From: Phyllostachys edulis
Taxonomy: Eukaryota > Streptophyta > Magnoliopsida > Poales > Poaceae
Length of the DNA stretch: 64,000 bases
Assembly (NCBI GenBank): GCA_036346405.1
Contig: CM070561.1
Coordinates: 32,406,338-32,470,337 of the forward strand
Direction: 5' to 3'
The notes beneath the pieces were generated by a model, which saw nothing but the letters and a program-made list of their open reading frames with translations, was not told where the DNA came from and did not search any database. A program made the translations under genes and the position numbers. Every line of letters starts with the position of its first letter. Positions within the stretch are counted from its first letter, which is position 1. Positions 43,285 through 55,689 of the stretch are shown piece by piece.

Positions 43285-44795
43285 AGTTTGCTCTTTTGCA
43301 TTCATTTGTATCATAATGCATTTTACAATTCAAAAACTTGCATTGTAATATAACCTTGTGGAGCTTTGATTATTATCCTTGTATGACTTGATTTCATGCT
43401 TTATACCTGCCATGTCTTGTGCTAGTTTGCTAGACTTCTTTTATGGCTTTTTATGTATAGCCTAGCTTTTGCCATGCTAGCTTTATTATCGTGAGAAAAT
43501 TGAATCAAAACATGACTTGTTGGATCATGTGACTAGTTTTGCTTTAGTGATCCTCTTATGATTCATGCCATGTCATATAGGCTTAATTGAGTCTTGAACT
43601 TATTCGAGTTTTAAACTGAGCTATGATAATTCTTAAGTCAAGCAAATGAAAAATGAGCTTTTACATGCGAAAAAAAACCGATCTCACCAATTCTTTCTCA
43701 TGAGATGACTTGCCATTGCACTAGGCATGAACTCAGGGGGAGTTTTGGATGACCTAGACCACTCTCTTAAGCTTTTGTTGCTTGGGATGGTCGTAGTGAG
43801 GCTTGAGATCTAGCACAATGCTAAGAAAACAAATTGGCAATTGGTTGAAACTTAGGAGGCAGTTGTGGATGGCTCCTAGTCCAGGACTTGCTTTACTAAG
43901 ATAAAACCAATCATTTTCAGCAAAGTGCTCAAAGTGCTAAATTCTAAATGCTTGAACCATTTGATTCAAAACTGAACTCAAAATGCTCAAAATTGACTCA
44001 ATTTCTAGTTTCTGGTCTCCATTTAGCTTATAGACATGGCCTGACTCATTTTTGGACACCTTTAGTTAAACTATGATCTTGAGCACCTCGTCATGTCTTC
44101 AATTCATTTAATCTCAGATTATTGCTATTTTAGCCTTAGTCATGTTTGTACATGTTTTGCCATGATTGAATATAGCGTCTTCACATAATATGGCTTGGTG
44201 TAATACTTGTACAGTCTTCATGGATAATCTTCATGGCTCCTTTTTGCTCAAAGTTAAAAACATAAAAAAAATGAAAAAAATGAAAAATTACAAAATTGCA
44301 GCCATTCCATTACATTCATGCTCTATCTTCTTCCATGTACCTTGATGAATTCATTGTCAAAGGGGGAGAAAGATTTGTGAAAATGTTGTTTTTAAGAGCT
44401 TTTTGGAGTCATAGGGAGAAAATGTCATTTTCTTGAATTTTGGTGATCTTAGTGAGTTGGAGCATCTCAATTGCATTCTTTTGGTCTTATTGCCTTTTCT
44501 GAATTTGAATTGCAATTCTTGAAGACTCACATTGATCAAAGGTCAAATAGAACAATTGTTCTTTCATATGGACCTAAGTGAGATTTTTGGCTATTCTTTG
44601 GAAATTGAAGCTTTTGTGCTTTCTTTTGCCTTATCTCACTTCCTTATGCTATTACGGAGCCGACTTGGTCATTTCCATTGCTTTCTCTTGCAAATGGACC
44701 AAGTTGTGCCTTTGAGCGTCGGTCGCATACTTTACCTTTCAAAACCCAAAACCACATTTTTCGAGAGATTGCCAATGTGTTCATCAAGGGGAGAT
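43285..44795 (+). other. Long non-coding 3' region of element B with repeated polypurine tracts
   Basis: About 1.5 kb between the pol stop and the LTR with no supported gene. It holds polypurine tracts at about 43736 (CAGGGGGAGTTTT), 44368 (AAAGGGGGAGAAAG) and 44785 (CAAGGGGAGATTG). The conserved block TTGTGGATGGCTCCTAGTCC (43862) recurs in element C. Confidence 0.75.
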
Positions 44796-46600
44796 TGTGG
44801 ATATCATGGAGATATGCCCACGATCTTAGGATGATGAAACAATTGGCAATGTTGCTGGTTTGAAGTTTCAATCGTTTTAAATCAAAGTTCTTGAATCTGT
44901 CAGTCTCGGTGGTCGACCGGTTTTGTGTGGCGGTCGGGCCGGTGTGTGTGATCGACCAAGCAAATCCGTGATCGACCCGGCCTTATCTTCAATTGATTTT
45001 CCGTTCATCTCGGTCGGTCGACCGGCGGAATGGCGATCAACCGGTTTTATCTTGAATGATGATATTAGTTGTGATTTGATTTTGGAATAGGTCATATCCT
45101 TGTTTGATATTGCATATGTGTTGCATATTGCATGTTTTGGCTAACGTGGGTCAAGTTGTGAAGAAACTTGTTCCCGGATTCATGTTTGCTTGTCTATTGC
45201 TGTGCAGGTGGCTTGGAGGTCAACGACAGTCAACAGCGAGGAGGATCGGGACTAAGCTTGGAGAGCTGAGGTCCAGAACGATCATGGATGCCGGGTGAGG
45301 TCAAGTGACTCAAGCATGGCGCAGAATGGATGAAAGTGACCGAACGGGCAGTTCGGTGCGACTGGTTGGATCAAGCGGTGCGGAGGTCGGTGCAAGTGCC
45401 AAGGTGGTCCGGTGGGAACCGGATGGGAGAGACTTGCCGACACGATGAGAGCCGCTGGATCAACCTACACGTGGCGAAGCATGGATGTGTTTCGCGCAGT
45501 TTGGACTCGGTCTTCGGAAAAGATCGAGAAGGGGTATTTTGGTAATTTCACCAAATACCGCCTTGGTGACCTAATGCCAACCCGCGGCGCAAGACGGTGC
45601 GTCAAGAAGTGGATTAGGTCAAGAAAAGTGAAGACGGCGCTTTGAGATGCGTGTGTGTAACCCGTTTGTATTGGGCCTTAACGGGAGCCCATTAGGGTTA
45701 AGTCTTCTAGAAGCTCTAGGCCTCCTATAAATAGAGAGGGGGCTGTTAGGCAGCCACTGGAAGCACTTCATGATAAACCCTAGTTGTCTTAGGGCTTAGG
45801 AGAAAGAGAAGAGGCTTAGGGTTCTAGAGAGATGTGTTGAGTTGTGTGCTCATGGATTGAGTTTTGTCCTCCATGGATGGAGTGGTCAGAACCAAAGATC
45901 AAATCGTGAATCAATCTGTGGGTGTTTGTTCAAAGATGTGTCTTCATGTGCTTTCCTTCTCTTTTGATGATTTTGGATGCTTCCTTGATTCTGTGGTTTT
46001 TGGTTTGTTTCGTGCCCTCTTTTACCTTGCTATGATGTGTGGGAATACATCTAAGATCATCTAAATCATCAATCCCCACGAGCAAGATTTGGATCATGTT
46101 TTTGGTTTTTGCCCTGTTTTGAACCCTCCTTGGTAAAACTGAAAAAGGTCAAAACTTTGTCGTGGATCTACTCAATCTCCACTTGGAATAGGTTCCTAAT
46201 ATCCTTAGGAAGGTGTGTTTCAAATTTCGTGGAGTTTGGCCTTACGGATCAAAAGTTAGACCGATTTTCGTTTGGGTTTCGGTGATTGTCTTGATTTTCC
46301 TGTTCATCGTCAGGGGCGGTCTGACCGCCAAAATCAACGGTCTGACCGCTAGGCAAAAGAGTCAGACCGCCAAATTGAGAGGTCAGACCGCCCAACACTT
46401 TGAAATTTGGGTTTTTGGTTATTTTGGGTGTTTTGCGTCGGGGTTTTAATTGGATTCAATACAAGACTTCCACTGTGCTTATACCTTGATCTTCATAGCT
46501 TCCATAGCTATTGGAGTGAATTAGTATTGAATTCAATTAAGGTGAAAAAGTGTTCGTGCTCCTATTCACCCCCCCCTCTAGTCGCATTTCCGGTCCTATA
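44796..46600 (+). repeat. Copia family-X LTR, full length (3' LTR of element B)
   Basis: TGTGGATATCATGGAG...GGTCCTATA, 1,805 bp; the expected end is CCTACA. TATA box TATAAATAG at 45726-45734. It is preceded by a polypurine tract, and shares long blocks with 40258-41036, 62949-64000 and the inverse copy at 41047-42960. Confidence 0.85.
46311..46392. promoter_or_regulatory. Cluster of palindromic GCGGTCTGACCGC motifs in the LTR
   Basis: Four copies in about 80 bp: GCGGTCTGACCGCC, CGGTCTGACCGC, GTCAGACCGCC and GGTCAGACCGCCC. Each is a near-perfect palindrome around GTC(A/T)GAC. Similar clusters lie at 40371-40690, 44905-45040 and 63060-63375. Clustered palindromes are reported for Sirevirus LTRs, and a regulatory role is inference. 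Confidence 0.6.
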
Positions 46601-46795
46601 GTCTCATATTTTTTGGAGCCTCCAAGCAAAAGTTCTATTCGTTTGAAAATTCCAGAGAGTTTCGGTTTTCCTTGAGAGGAATTTTGGCTAAGTCCCGTAG
46701 GACAGACCGACCTTGTCTTTGGCGGTCGAGGCCGACCGATGAAGCGATCGACCGCCAAGGGTGGCGGTCGACCGGTGTTAACTTGTTTCACGCCG
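46601..46795 (+). repeat. Internal piece of a family-X LTR (left half of element C 5' LTR, inferred)
   Basis: Matches LTR positions about 253-450 (compare 63202-63400), starting TCATATTTTTTGGAGCC and passing AAGTTCTATTCGTTTG. It abuts the end of the previous LTR and is followed by a different LTR family. Confidence 0.75.
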
Positions 46796-47847
46796 CGAAA
46801 GCATCTAGGCCCATAAAAATTGTTTTGGTAATTAATGATAATATGTGAATATGGGATTCCGCGCTTGGGAACGGTCGTACCGGCCTGCGGTCATTCCGTT
46901 TTTTATATGGCGGTACAAAAATTCCAAAACGCTTGTAATCTTTAGAAAATTGTTAAACTCTACTTACAGTCGTACCGCTCGTAAATGTGGAACGACCGGG
47001 GAGTTTCGGACTACCGCTTGTTTGCTGCGATGCGTTCATTGGGTAGATCAACGGCTAGTTTGTTCATTTTTAGTATCTGTTCTAGCCGTTGATCGTGCTT
47101 TCGGTCGAAGTCGGTCGTCTGCTTGGGTTGCATGCGATCGTTCCAATTTTCTCTGAGAAGTTGGGGTTTCGTCCCCAACGGTCATAATTGTTGATGGGGG
47201 CTATAAATACCCCCCCAACTGCTATTGTACAGGCTGCTAGTGCCCATTTAACATCTCTAGAGCCTTGAGAGCCTTGTGCATTCACTCAACACTCAAAACA
47301 TTCTTGTGCATTTATTGTGAGCTTGTTAAGATTCATTCAAGTGCATTCATTCTTCTAGTTGATCCATTTGCACTTGAGTGCCGTCAAGTGAAGACCGTTG
47401 GTCTATTACTCTTGGAGTGTTGCCGCACTCCTAGACGGTTTGGTGGCGGAGCATGGTGATCTCTTCAAAGAAGATTGTGAAGAGGCCCGGTGCAAACTTG
47501 TGAGTGGTTCGGTGTTCACCATCTCCGGAGCGGAGGAAGAACAACCATAGCAAATTGAGGGAAGGCTTAATTCGTGGAGCTGGCTTGAGGTGTCAAGCTT
47601 CCTCAACGTGGACTAGTAAAGACCGACAAGTCTTCGATTCCACGGGAAAAACATCGTCGTGTCCTTGTGGTTATTTCTAGTCTTTACTTTCCGCATTTAT
47701 ATTTCTAGCTTGTTTATTGTGATTGAATTGCTTAGTTAGAAGTATAACTTGTTTAGACTAAGTTATTTTTGGCTAAAATTGTTAAATTGTTAAAAATTTA
47801 AAAACCTCCTATTCACCCCCCTCTAATCGGTTATCTTTGATCCTACA
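46796..47847 (+). repeat. 5' LTR of copia element A (Sirevirus-type, different family)
   Basis: Ends GATCCTACA directly before a primer binding site. TATA box TATAAATA at 47202-47209. The left end is uncertain: either about 46796 (GAAAGCATCTAGGCCC) or 46821 (TGTTTTGGTAATTAATGA), the latter having TG. There is no matching 3' LTR in the window. Confidence 0.78.
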
Positions 47848-47849
47848 AG

Positions 47850-47861
47850 TGGTATTAGAGC
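47850..47861 (+). other. Primer binding site of element A
   Basis: TGGTATTAGAGC, one mismatch to the initiator-Met tRNA site, lies two bases after the LTR. Confidence 0.85.
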
Positions 47862-47906
47862 TTGGTCTCTCATTGATTTAGACTTAACCGTCTAAGAGAG
47901 AAAAGG

Positions 47907-49833
47907 ATGGCTAGTGAGGGAATTGCTATAGGAAATGCTCATTTATTTGATGGCTCTAATTATGCTTATTGAAAAATTAAAATGTCAATTTATTTAAAGG
48001 CCATGAGTCCAAGCATATGGAAAATCGTAAGTGAGGGTTACGTTATGCCTCTTAATCCACTAGCTCCCACGGATCAAGAGACGCGTAATGCTCATTTAAA
48101 TGCCCAAGCTATGAACGTTCTTTTTGGCGCTTTGAACGCGGATGAGTTCAATAGAGTGAGCAATTTGGAAACCGCTCATGATATTTGGACCACCCTCTCG
48201 GAAATCCATGAGGGAACATCCACGATCAAAGAAGCCAAATTACATAGGCTTCGGATCAAATATGAGACATTCATGATGTTGCCTCATGAAAACATCAATG
48301 AGATGTATTCAAGACTCAACAACATTGTGAATGAGCTCAAGGGCTTGAGACTAACCTTCTTGATGTTGATATTGTGCGCAAGATGCTTAGGGCTCTCCCG
48401 GACAAATATGAGACGTTGGTGACGCTATTTCTCAACTTACCCGAGTTGCCAAGGATGACACCAACGGGGCTTTTGGGCAACCTCATTACAAATGAGTTGT
48501 TCAATAAGGACAAGGAAAAGCTTTTGGAGACATCTTCCTTAAAGAAGAAAATCACCGCTTTCAAGGCCAAAGCGGAATCAAGTGATGATGAGGATGATGA
48601 AGATGACTCCGACGAGGAGTATGCACTCATTGTGAGAAGAATGAAGAGGGTCATGAAGAGGCGCCTCAATAGAAGCTACAACTTCGACAAGTACAAGAAG
48701 GGGCAATCCTCAAGTGACAAGAAGCGTTATAGCAACATTCGGTACTATAATTATGAAGAGAAGGGGCACATCGCTTCCCGTTGCCCCGAAAAGAAGGATG
48801 ACAAGGGCAAGTCATTCAAGAAGAAGGAATACAATGGCAAGAAGAAGCTTTTCAAGAAGCTCTACAAAGATGGCAAGTATGAAGCCCACATTGGAGAGTG
48901 AGATTCAAATGATGAGTCAAGCGACTCCGATTCCAATGAGGAGGAGTCCCCTAAGAAGAAGGGACTAGTTGGCATCGCCATCAAGGAAGCTCCATCGCTA
49001 TTCTCCACTCCTACTTGCCTCATGGCAAAAGGAGATAAGGTAAAATCCATTTATAGTGATGAACCAACTTATGATGAATTAATGGATATGGTTGATGATT
49101 TAAATGAATATCTTGGAAAAGAAAAATCAAAATATAAAGTCTTAAATAGGGAATATAATACTCTAAAAGATTCTTATGAGGAGCTAAAGGAAGCTCATGA
49201 TTTGCTTATCCAAGAATATTCAAATAAGTCTTGTTCTAGTGTAGGAATTACATGCAATATTAATGATGAAATGTCTAGTATAGAAATTGCTAAGACTAGT
49301 GCATTTACTTCATGTGATGACCTACTTGCTATGCCATGTTGCTCTAATGTTGATGCTAATCATAATATTGTTGAGCAAAATGATTCAAAGCTTGTTCATA
49401 AGAACAATGAGCTAAAAGAATAAGTGACCAAGCTAAGCAAGAGCTTGAAAAAATGTTTCAAAGGTAAGGCCACTCTTGACAAACTTTTGAGTGAGCAAAG
49501 GTGCTCATTCAACAAGGAAGGTCTTTGGAATGTGTCTAAGAAAGGTAAGAAGTCGGCAAACAAGCTCACAAGATTTGTGAGGCAAAATGGTATGTATTGC
49601 CATAAATACCGGGAAATATGACATATGCAACAAGATTGTCCTAAGGGTAAGACTCCATCCATTGGTATATATGATTCTTGCTATATGCTTAGAAAGACTA
49701 AGGATGGTAAAGTAATTGCTCGTTTTGTTGGCACTTCAATTCTAGTCGCTAAAAAGAATGCTATTTGGGTGCCTAAATCCTTGGTTACTAACCTCCAAGG
49801 ATCCAAACAAATTTGGGTACCTAAAAGAACTTG
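47907..49833 (+). pseudogene. Large Gag of copia element A, decayed
   Basis: ATG 47907 (MASEGIAIGNAHLFDGSNYA). A TGA at 47970 stands where Trp is expected (NYAYWKIKM). Gag continues with NLETAHDIWTTLSEIHEGTS (48163-48222) and, after a frameshift near 48345, with LRALPDKYETLVT. The first knuckle reads YYNYEEKGHIASRC, both leading Cys now Tyr. An acidic and Lys-rich region follows, then a coiled-coil-like stretch (EYNTLKDSYEELKEAHDLL, 49022-49423), and a second knuckle CHKYREI, stop, HMQQDC (49600-49640). The unusually long Gag is characteristic of Sireviruses. Confidence 0.82.
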
Positions 49834-49848
49834 ACTTTTGTTTTGTAG

Positions 49849-51326
49849 GTGAACTATAAAACCGGTGGAAAACATTGGGTGCTTGATAATGGATGCACAC
49901 AACACATGACCGGTGATAGAAAAATGTTCACCACATTCGAGAATGGTCAAGGAATGGAAAAGATCACTTTTGGCGACAATAGCAAAGGAAAGGTATTAGG
50001 ATTGGGTAAAATTGCTATATCAAATGACCTTTCCATTTCTAATGACTTGCTATCCGTTGCTCAAATATGTGATTTTGGACTAATTTGCTCATTCTCTAGT
50101 GAAGGTGTAACCATCTCTAATGCAAAAGATAGCTCTTTAGCTTTCAAAGGCTTTAGATTTCGAAATATTTACTTAGTTGATTTTAGTTCAAGTGAATCTT
50201 GTTTAATGGCAAAAACCTCATTGGGTTGGCTTTGACATAGAAGGCTAGCTCATGTTGGAATGATTCAACTCAAAAAGCTTTTGAAACATGATTTAGTTGT
50301 TGGTTTGAAAGATGTGAAGTTTGAGAAAAATAGATTTTGTAATGCTTGTCAAGCCGGTAAACAAGTCGCTAATTGTCATCCTTCCAAGAGTATCATGTCA
50401 ACTTCTAGACCATTGGAACTCTTACATATGGATTTGTTTGGGCCAACAACCTATAAGAATATCGGAGGTAATAGCTATTGTTTAGTCATTGTGGATGATT
50501 ACTCTAGATATACATGGGTATTCTTCCTAGATGATAAAAGTGAAACCTCCGGGATTTTCAAAATATTTGCAAAAAGGGCCCAAAATGAATTTGATTTCAA
50601 AATAAAGAAAATCCGTACTGATAATGGTTCCGAGTTCAAGAATACTAAAGTTGAAGACTTTTGTGATGAACTTGGAATAAAACATGAACTTTCCACAACC
50701 TACACTCCGGAGCAAAATGGAGTAGTAGAAAGGAAAAAATCGTACTAATTGAAATGGCTAGGACAATGCTTGATGAATATAATACTTCCGATATCTTTTG
50801 GGCAGAAGCTATTAATACCGCTTGTCATGCCATAAATCATCTTTATTTGCATCGGCTTTTGAAAAAGACTTCCTATGAGCTTCTTGTAGGAAGAAAACCG
50901 AACATCTCTTATTTTCAAGTTTTTGGTTGCAAGTGTTATATTTTAAAGAAGGGTGTTCGCCTTCCAAAATTTGATAGTCGTTATGATGCTGGTTTCTTGC
51001 TTGGTTATTCTTCAAATATCAATGTTTATCGTGTCTTTAACAAAAACTCCGGTTTAGTTGAAGAAAGACACGATGTGCAATTTGATGAAACTAACAGCTC
51101 TCAAGAAGAGCATGAGAATTTGGATGATGTAGGTGATGAAGCCTTAAGAAAAGCAATGGAACATATGCAAATAGGTGACATCAAGCCCGAAGACGACCCA
51201 TCATCTTCCACTCAAGTTGAACCACCCACCTATTCCACAAACCAAGTACAACTTAGTGAAGAGGACAATAAAGAAGATAATCAACCATCCAATCTACCAC
51301 CAAGAATCCACAATATAATAGCAAAG
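49849..51326 (+). pseudogene. Protease and integrase of copia element A, truncated before RT
   Basis: The protease reads HWVLDNGCTQHMTGD; the catalytic DSG has become DNG. The integrase has HRRLAHVGMIQLKKLL (a TGA replaces the Trp before it at 50233), CNACQAGKQ, HMDLFGPTTYKNIGG, IVDDYSRYTWVFFLDD, RTDNGSEFKN and EQNGVVERK, then a frame change and [19 protein letters not shown]. Sequence ends at about 51326 just before the RT should begin. Confidence 0.88.
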
Positions 51327-51327
51327 G

Positions 51328-51713
51328 TTCCTAATATCTTTGAGAAGGTGTGTGTGTCAAGTTTCGTGGAGTTTGCCCTCACGGATCAAAAGTTAGATCG
51401 TTTTGAGGTTTGAGTTTTGGCCGTTCTTCCGTTTCGAGACGAATCGGTCGAACCGCCAGAGTCACCGGCCGACGGCCATGGATCGACAGCCCATTCAACG
51501 TCGGTCAGACCAGTTTCTAGGGTTTGAACCTCGTTTGATATTTTGCATTGGGGATTTTGGTTTGGATTCAATACAAGTCTTCCGCTGTACTTGTAGATTG
51601 ATCTTCATAGCTTCTATAGCTACTAGAGTGAGATTGGTGTTGAATCTGATCTTTGTGAAAAAGTGAGCGTGCTCCTATTCAACCCCCCCTCTAGTCGCCT
51701 TTCCAGTCCAACA
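51328..51713 (+). repeat. 3' end of a family-X LTR (right part of element C 5' LTR)
   Basis: Starts GTTCCTAATATCTTTGAGAA and ends TTTCCAGTCCAACA. Matches 46191-46600. It follows truncated element A without a gap and leads directly into the primer binding site of element C. Confidence 0.82.
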
Positions 51714-51715
51714 AG

Positions 51716-51727
51716 TGGTATCAGAGC
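51716..51727 (+). other. Primer binding site of element C
   Basis: TGGTATCAGAGC, an exact initiator-Met tRNA site, two bases after the LTR end. Confidence 0.92.
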
Positions 51728-51771
51728 CCGGTTAGTTCAATCTTGATCTTAACCGGTCACTAAACTTGGCG

Positions 51772-53865
51772 ATAGATAAGTACTCGACCAAGCCGCATAT
51801 CTTCGATGGGCTCGACTATGCCTATTGGAAGAATCACATGCGAGTTTTCCTTGAGAGCGAAGGACAAGCTATATGAGAGGTTGTTCGAGCCCCGGTCGTT
51901 TTGCCCGAAGTTGCTACACCGGTTTCAGCAGCCCTCTTAGTTAACAACAACAAGGAAAAGAACCTTCTATATGCTGGGCTTGGTAGGCAAGAGTACGATA
52001 GGATTTGTAACCTTGCAACCGCACATGAGATTTGGCACACCCTCGAAACTTACCATGAGGGATCATCCCAGATCAAGCAAGTGCGCCAGACGGTCTACAA
52101 GCGAGAGTATAACAAATTCGAGATACGTCCTGGTGAGAGCATCGATGACGTTTTTACTCGCTTTAACAAGGTGATCAATCAGATGAGAGCTATTGACATT
52201 GAGTACTCTCAATTTGAGGATGCCACCCACCTCTTGGCTGCAATCAACACCAAGGAGTGGGAGATCAAGGCTACTGCCATTGAGGAGAACATCGATCTCT
52301 CTACTCTCACTTTGGAGCTGCTTTATAGCAAGCTTAAAACTCATGAGATCAAGAGAGGTAGCCTTCCTAAGAATGATAACATGGTTTTGGTGGCTGATCC
52401 TCTCAAAGGGACTCCTGATGGTTCTTCTGAGTCTTCTTCTGGTTTTTCTCTTGCATGTTTATCTGCTGTTCAAGGAGAAGAGTTTGAGAGTCTTCCTGAA
52501 GCTAATTTAACTCTTTTAGTCAAGAAAGTCACACGGGCATATAACAATGTTAGAAATAAGAAGAGAGGTGGCCCTGTGACATGCTATGAGTGTGGAGAGC
52601 TATATCACATCCAGGCAAACTGCTCCAAGCTGAAAGGTAAGGGCAACCACAAGGATGAGAAGCCAGCCTGGAAGAAGCCTCAAGGGGGCAAGCCCAAGTA
52701 TGATGCTGCCAAGCTCATGAAGGCTGCTCACCGAGTCCTTGCCGCTTTTGGAAATCAATCCATGAGCGATGTGAGCTCCGGGAGCGAGGAGGACAAGGAG
52801 GAGGAGATCCCTCAAGACAAGAAAGGGAAGGCCAAGGACTTCACCGGCATGTGCTTCATAGCTGACATCGTCGACATCAATGACAATGATGAGGTACCTC
52901 CTTCCTATGATGTTCTTTCTGCTAGATGCGATGACATGTTTGAGTAACTCATGAGTCATGATAAGGCCTTAGAGTTTACCATGGCTAGGAACAAGGACTT
53001 AGAGTCACAAGTAGATAATTTGACATTAGAACTTACAAATGCTAAGACTCTTGAATCTGATGAATGTTCCTCTTGCCATGCTTTACATTCTGAATTTGCT
53101 AAACTGCAATCTGCTCGTGATATTGCTTTGCATCAACTTGAAAATGCTAAGACTGAGCTAATTGATGTTAAATCTGCTCCCTGTGAAAAATGCTTAGAGT
53201 CTAGCAAGTTGGATGCTTCAGGGAATGTTAAATCTAGCTTTTGCTCTTTCTGCATAGAATGGGAACATGAAGTCAAGGACATTTTAGAAACAGTTAGAGC
53301 TAAATATGCCAAACTTAAGGACATAATTGAGTCTACACCTTGTGCTTCTTGTATAGCCTATAAGCTTGAAGTTGCTCATCTTAAGGAGAAACATGCTAGA
53401 GCCATTAAGGCCAAGACTTGTGAATCATGTGTTAACTTTGGGAAAGAAAATGCTTACCTTAAGGACACTCTAGAAAAAATTTCTAAAGGTAAGAAACAGT
53501 TAAACATGATTCTGGACACGTCTAAAACTCCTTATAAGAAGCAAGGTTTAGGATACAACTCTGCCCAGAACATATCCAAGCCTAATGTCATTCAGGTCTT
53601 GGAAAATGGCTTAGTTGAATTCAAAACCCAATCTGCAAAAACTGTTTTTAAATCTGCAGGGTTTGTCCAACCTTCTTTTGAGGCAAAAGGTGCTTCTCCC
53701 AGTGGTACCAAATATCATTGCACCTATTACAAGAAGAGTGGACATTTGGTAGAGTTCTGTTGGCGTAGGTTGAAAAATGCTAGGAGAAATATTGTTAGAA
53801 TTTCATCTCATCAACCTAGAGTTTTTATGAGACATGGTTACTTAGAAATAAGAAACCTGGACTAG
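51772..53865 (+). pseudogene. Large Gag of copia element C with CxxC coiled-coil extension
   Basis: The expected start codon is ATA at 51772 (then DKYSTKPHIFDGLDYAYWK). A TGA at 51874 replaces Trp. From 51901 the frame is open: NLATAHEIWHTLETYHEGSS, RPGESIDDVFTRFNKVINQ, LLYSKLKTHEIKRG and knuckle CYECGELYHIQANC (intact CCHC). A TAA at 52945 interrupts the same frame, which continues to 53865 as a Lys/Glu-rich coiled-coil-like region. That region carries five CxxC pairs and ends near a second knuckle CTYYKKSGHLVEFC with one Cys changed to Tyr. Restoring these three sites conceptually would make one Gag of about 700 residues. Confidence 0.85.
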
Positions 53866-54081
53866 GATTTGTTTCACATGCTCATCATGTTCCTAGACAG
53901 GATGCTTCTCATGTTAAAGTAACCATTGCTCATAATAGAACTCCTAATAAAATCAAAGATAGCACTTCTGCTTTGCATACTACTCACAGACGTGTGTCTC
54001 AGTACTGGGTTCCCAAGTCGCTTTTAACTAATCCTAGTATTGAGACACATCGTTCTTTTGTGCCTTGATTTTTTAGGATCG

Positions 54082-55420
54082 CCACGGAAGGAGGAAGAAC
54101 ACGTTGCTCGTCGACTCCGGCTGTTCACGCCACATGACCGGAGACTCAAGATGGTTCACTTCCTTCATGCGGTCGACGGGTGATGACTTCATCACCTTTG
54201 GAGATGATACACAAGGGCGAATTGAAGGAATGTGATCAATCAAGGTGAATGATGATTCATCTTGAAGGGCGTCGCCCTTGTGGACAAGCTAAGGTACAAC
54301 TTGCTTTACGCTTTATGACTTCTTGATGATGGCTACGAACTCGTTTTAGGAAAAATGCATCGTGTGTGCTTGATTCTCGCGGTGAGCTTGTTTTTGGGAT
54401 TTCTAGAGTTGGTAGAATCTTTGGAGCTGATTTTTCTGAATCTCTTGCTGGATCTCTCAAATGTTTAATTACATCTTCTTCTGATATCTGGCTTTGGCAC
54501 CAACGTTTGGGGCACATTGGTTTTGATCATCTGACACGAGTTAGCGGCCTTGATCTCATGAGAGGTTTGCCTAAACTCAAAGCTGTCAAGGATGCTGTAT
54601 GTGCGCACTATAGGCATGGTAAGCAAGTTGCCGCCTCACACCCTTCATTGACTATGGTCATGACTGACGGACCAGGACAGTTGCTTCATTTGGATACTGT
54701 TGGTCCTGCTAGGGTTCGGTCAGTCGGTGGCAAATGGTATATTCTTGTCATAGTTGATGATTCTTCGAGATATTCTTGGGTGTTCTTTCTTGCTTCGAAG
54801 GATGAGGCTTTTGATTATTATCATTATCTTGTTCTTCATTTGGCTTCTGAACTTCCTAGTGCCTTGAGAGCGATCCGCAGTGACAATGGCACGGAGTTCA
54901 AGAATGCTTCTTTTGCCTCTTTTTGTGTTGAGCGCGGTATTGAGCATCAGTTCTCTTCTCCACACGTCCGTCAATAAAATGACGTGGCGTAAAGGAAGAA
55001 CAGGACGCTAGTCGAGATGGCTAGGACGATGCTAGATGAGTATAGCACACCGAGGAGGTTTTGGGCTGAAGCTATTGCTACAGCTTGCCATATTTCAAAT
55101 CGTGTCTTTTTGAGACCGTCTTTGGGCAAGACTTCATATGAGCTTCGTTTTGGTAGAAAACCCTCTGTCTCTCACTTTCGAGTCTTTAGATCGAAATGTT
55201 TTATTCTCAAGACAGGGAACCTAGATAAATTTGAATCAAGAACTTGTGATGGTTTATTTCTGGGTTATCCTGCTCATTCGAGGGGTTTTCAGGTTTTTAA
55301 TGTTGAAACTAACATTGTCCAGGAGACATGCAATATCACTTTTGATGAGACTAGCCCTGGAGCTAGATCCGATGTTTCAGGTGACTTACAGGTGACAAAG
55401 AGTATTTTTGTTGAAGAAGA
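54082..55420 (+). pseudogene. Protease and integrase of copia element C
   Basis: The protease reads NTLLVDSGCSRHMTGD with DSG intact (about 54098-54145), then ITFGDDTQGRIEGM and a TGA. The integrase (54366-54974) has LWHQRLGHIGFDHLTRVSGL, a zinc pair reduced to CAHYRHGKQ, HLDTVGPARVRSVGGKW, IVDDSSRYSWVFFLAS and IRSDNGTEFKN. It stops at a TAA in the motif normally reading PQQNGVAER (54975). [19 protein letters not shown] resumes at 55017. Confidence 0.88.
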
Positions 55421-55689
55421 TGAGGATGAACTTGATACTGCTCTTCTACCTGTTGCTGATGTTCCTGTGCAAGATGCCCAAGCTCCAGAACCTGCTACAA
55501 CTGCTTCACCTCCAATTGAGGCTTTTGCTGCGACTTCTTCATCAGCAGTACCTGCGGAGGTCAAGGAGACGCTATCTCCCCCAGGCGCTCATTTGCACAT
55601 TCAGAAGCAACACCCTCCAGATCAGACGATTGGTAATCTCCATGAGCGAGTCACTCGCTCCAGGTATCATGATCCGAGTCTTTTCTCTC

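Noticed and set aside
44532..44834. 100-codon frame in the 3' region of element B, considered as an env-like gene of Sireviruses
   Set aside because: Too short, not maintained in element C at the corresponding place (62.6-62.9 kb), and without signal peptide or transmembrane pattern I would trust.
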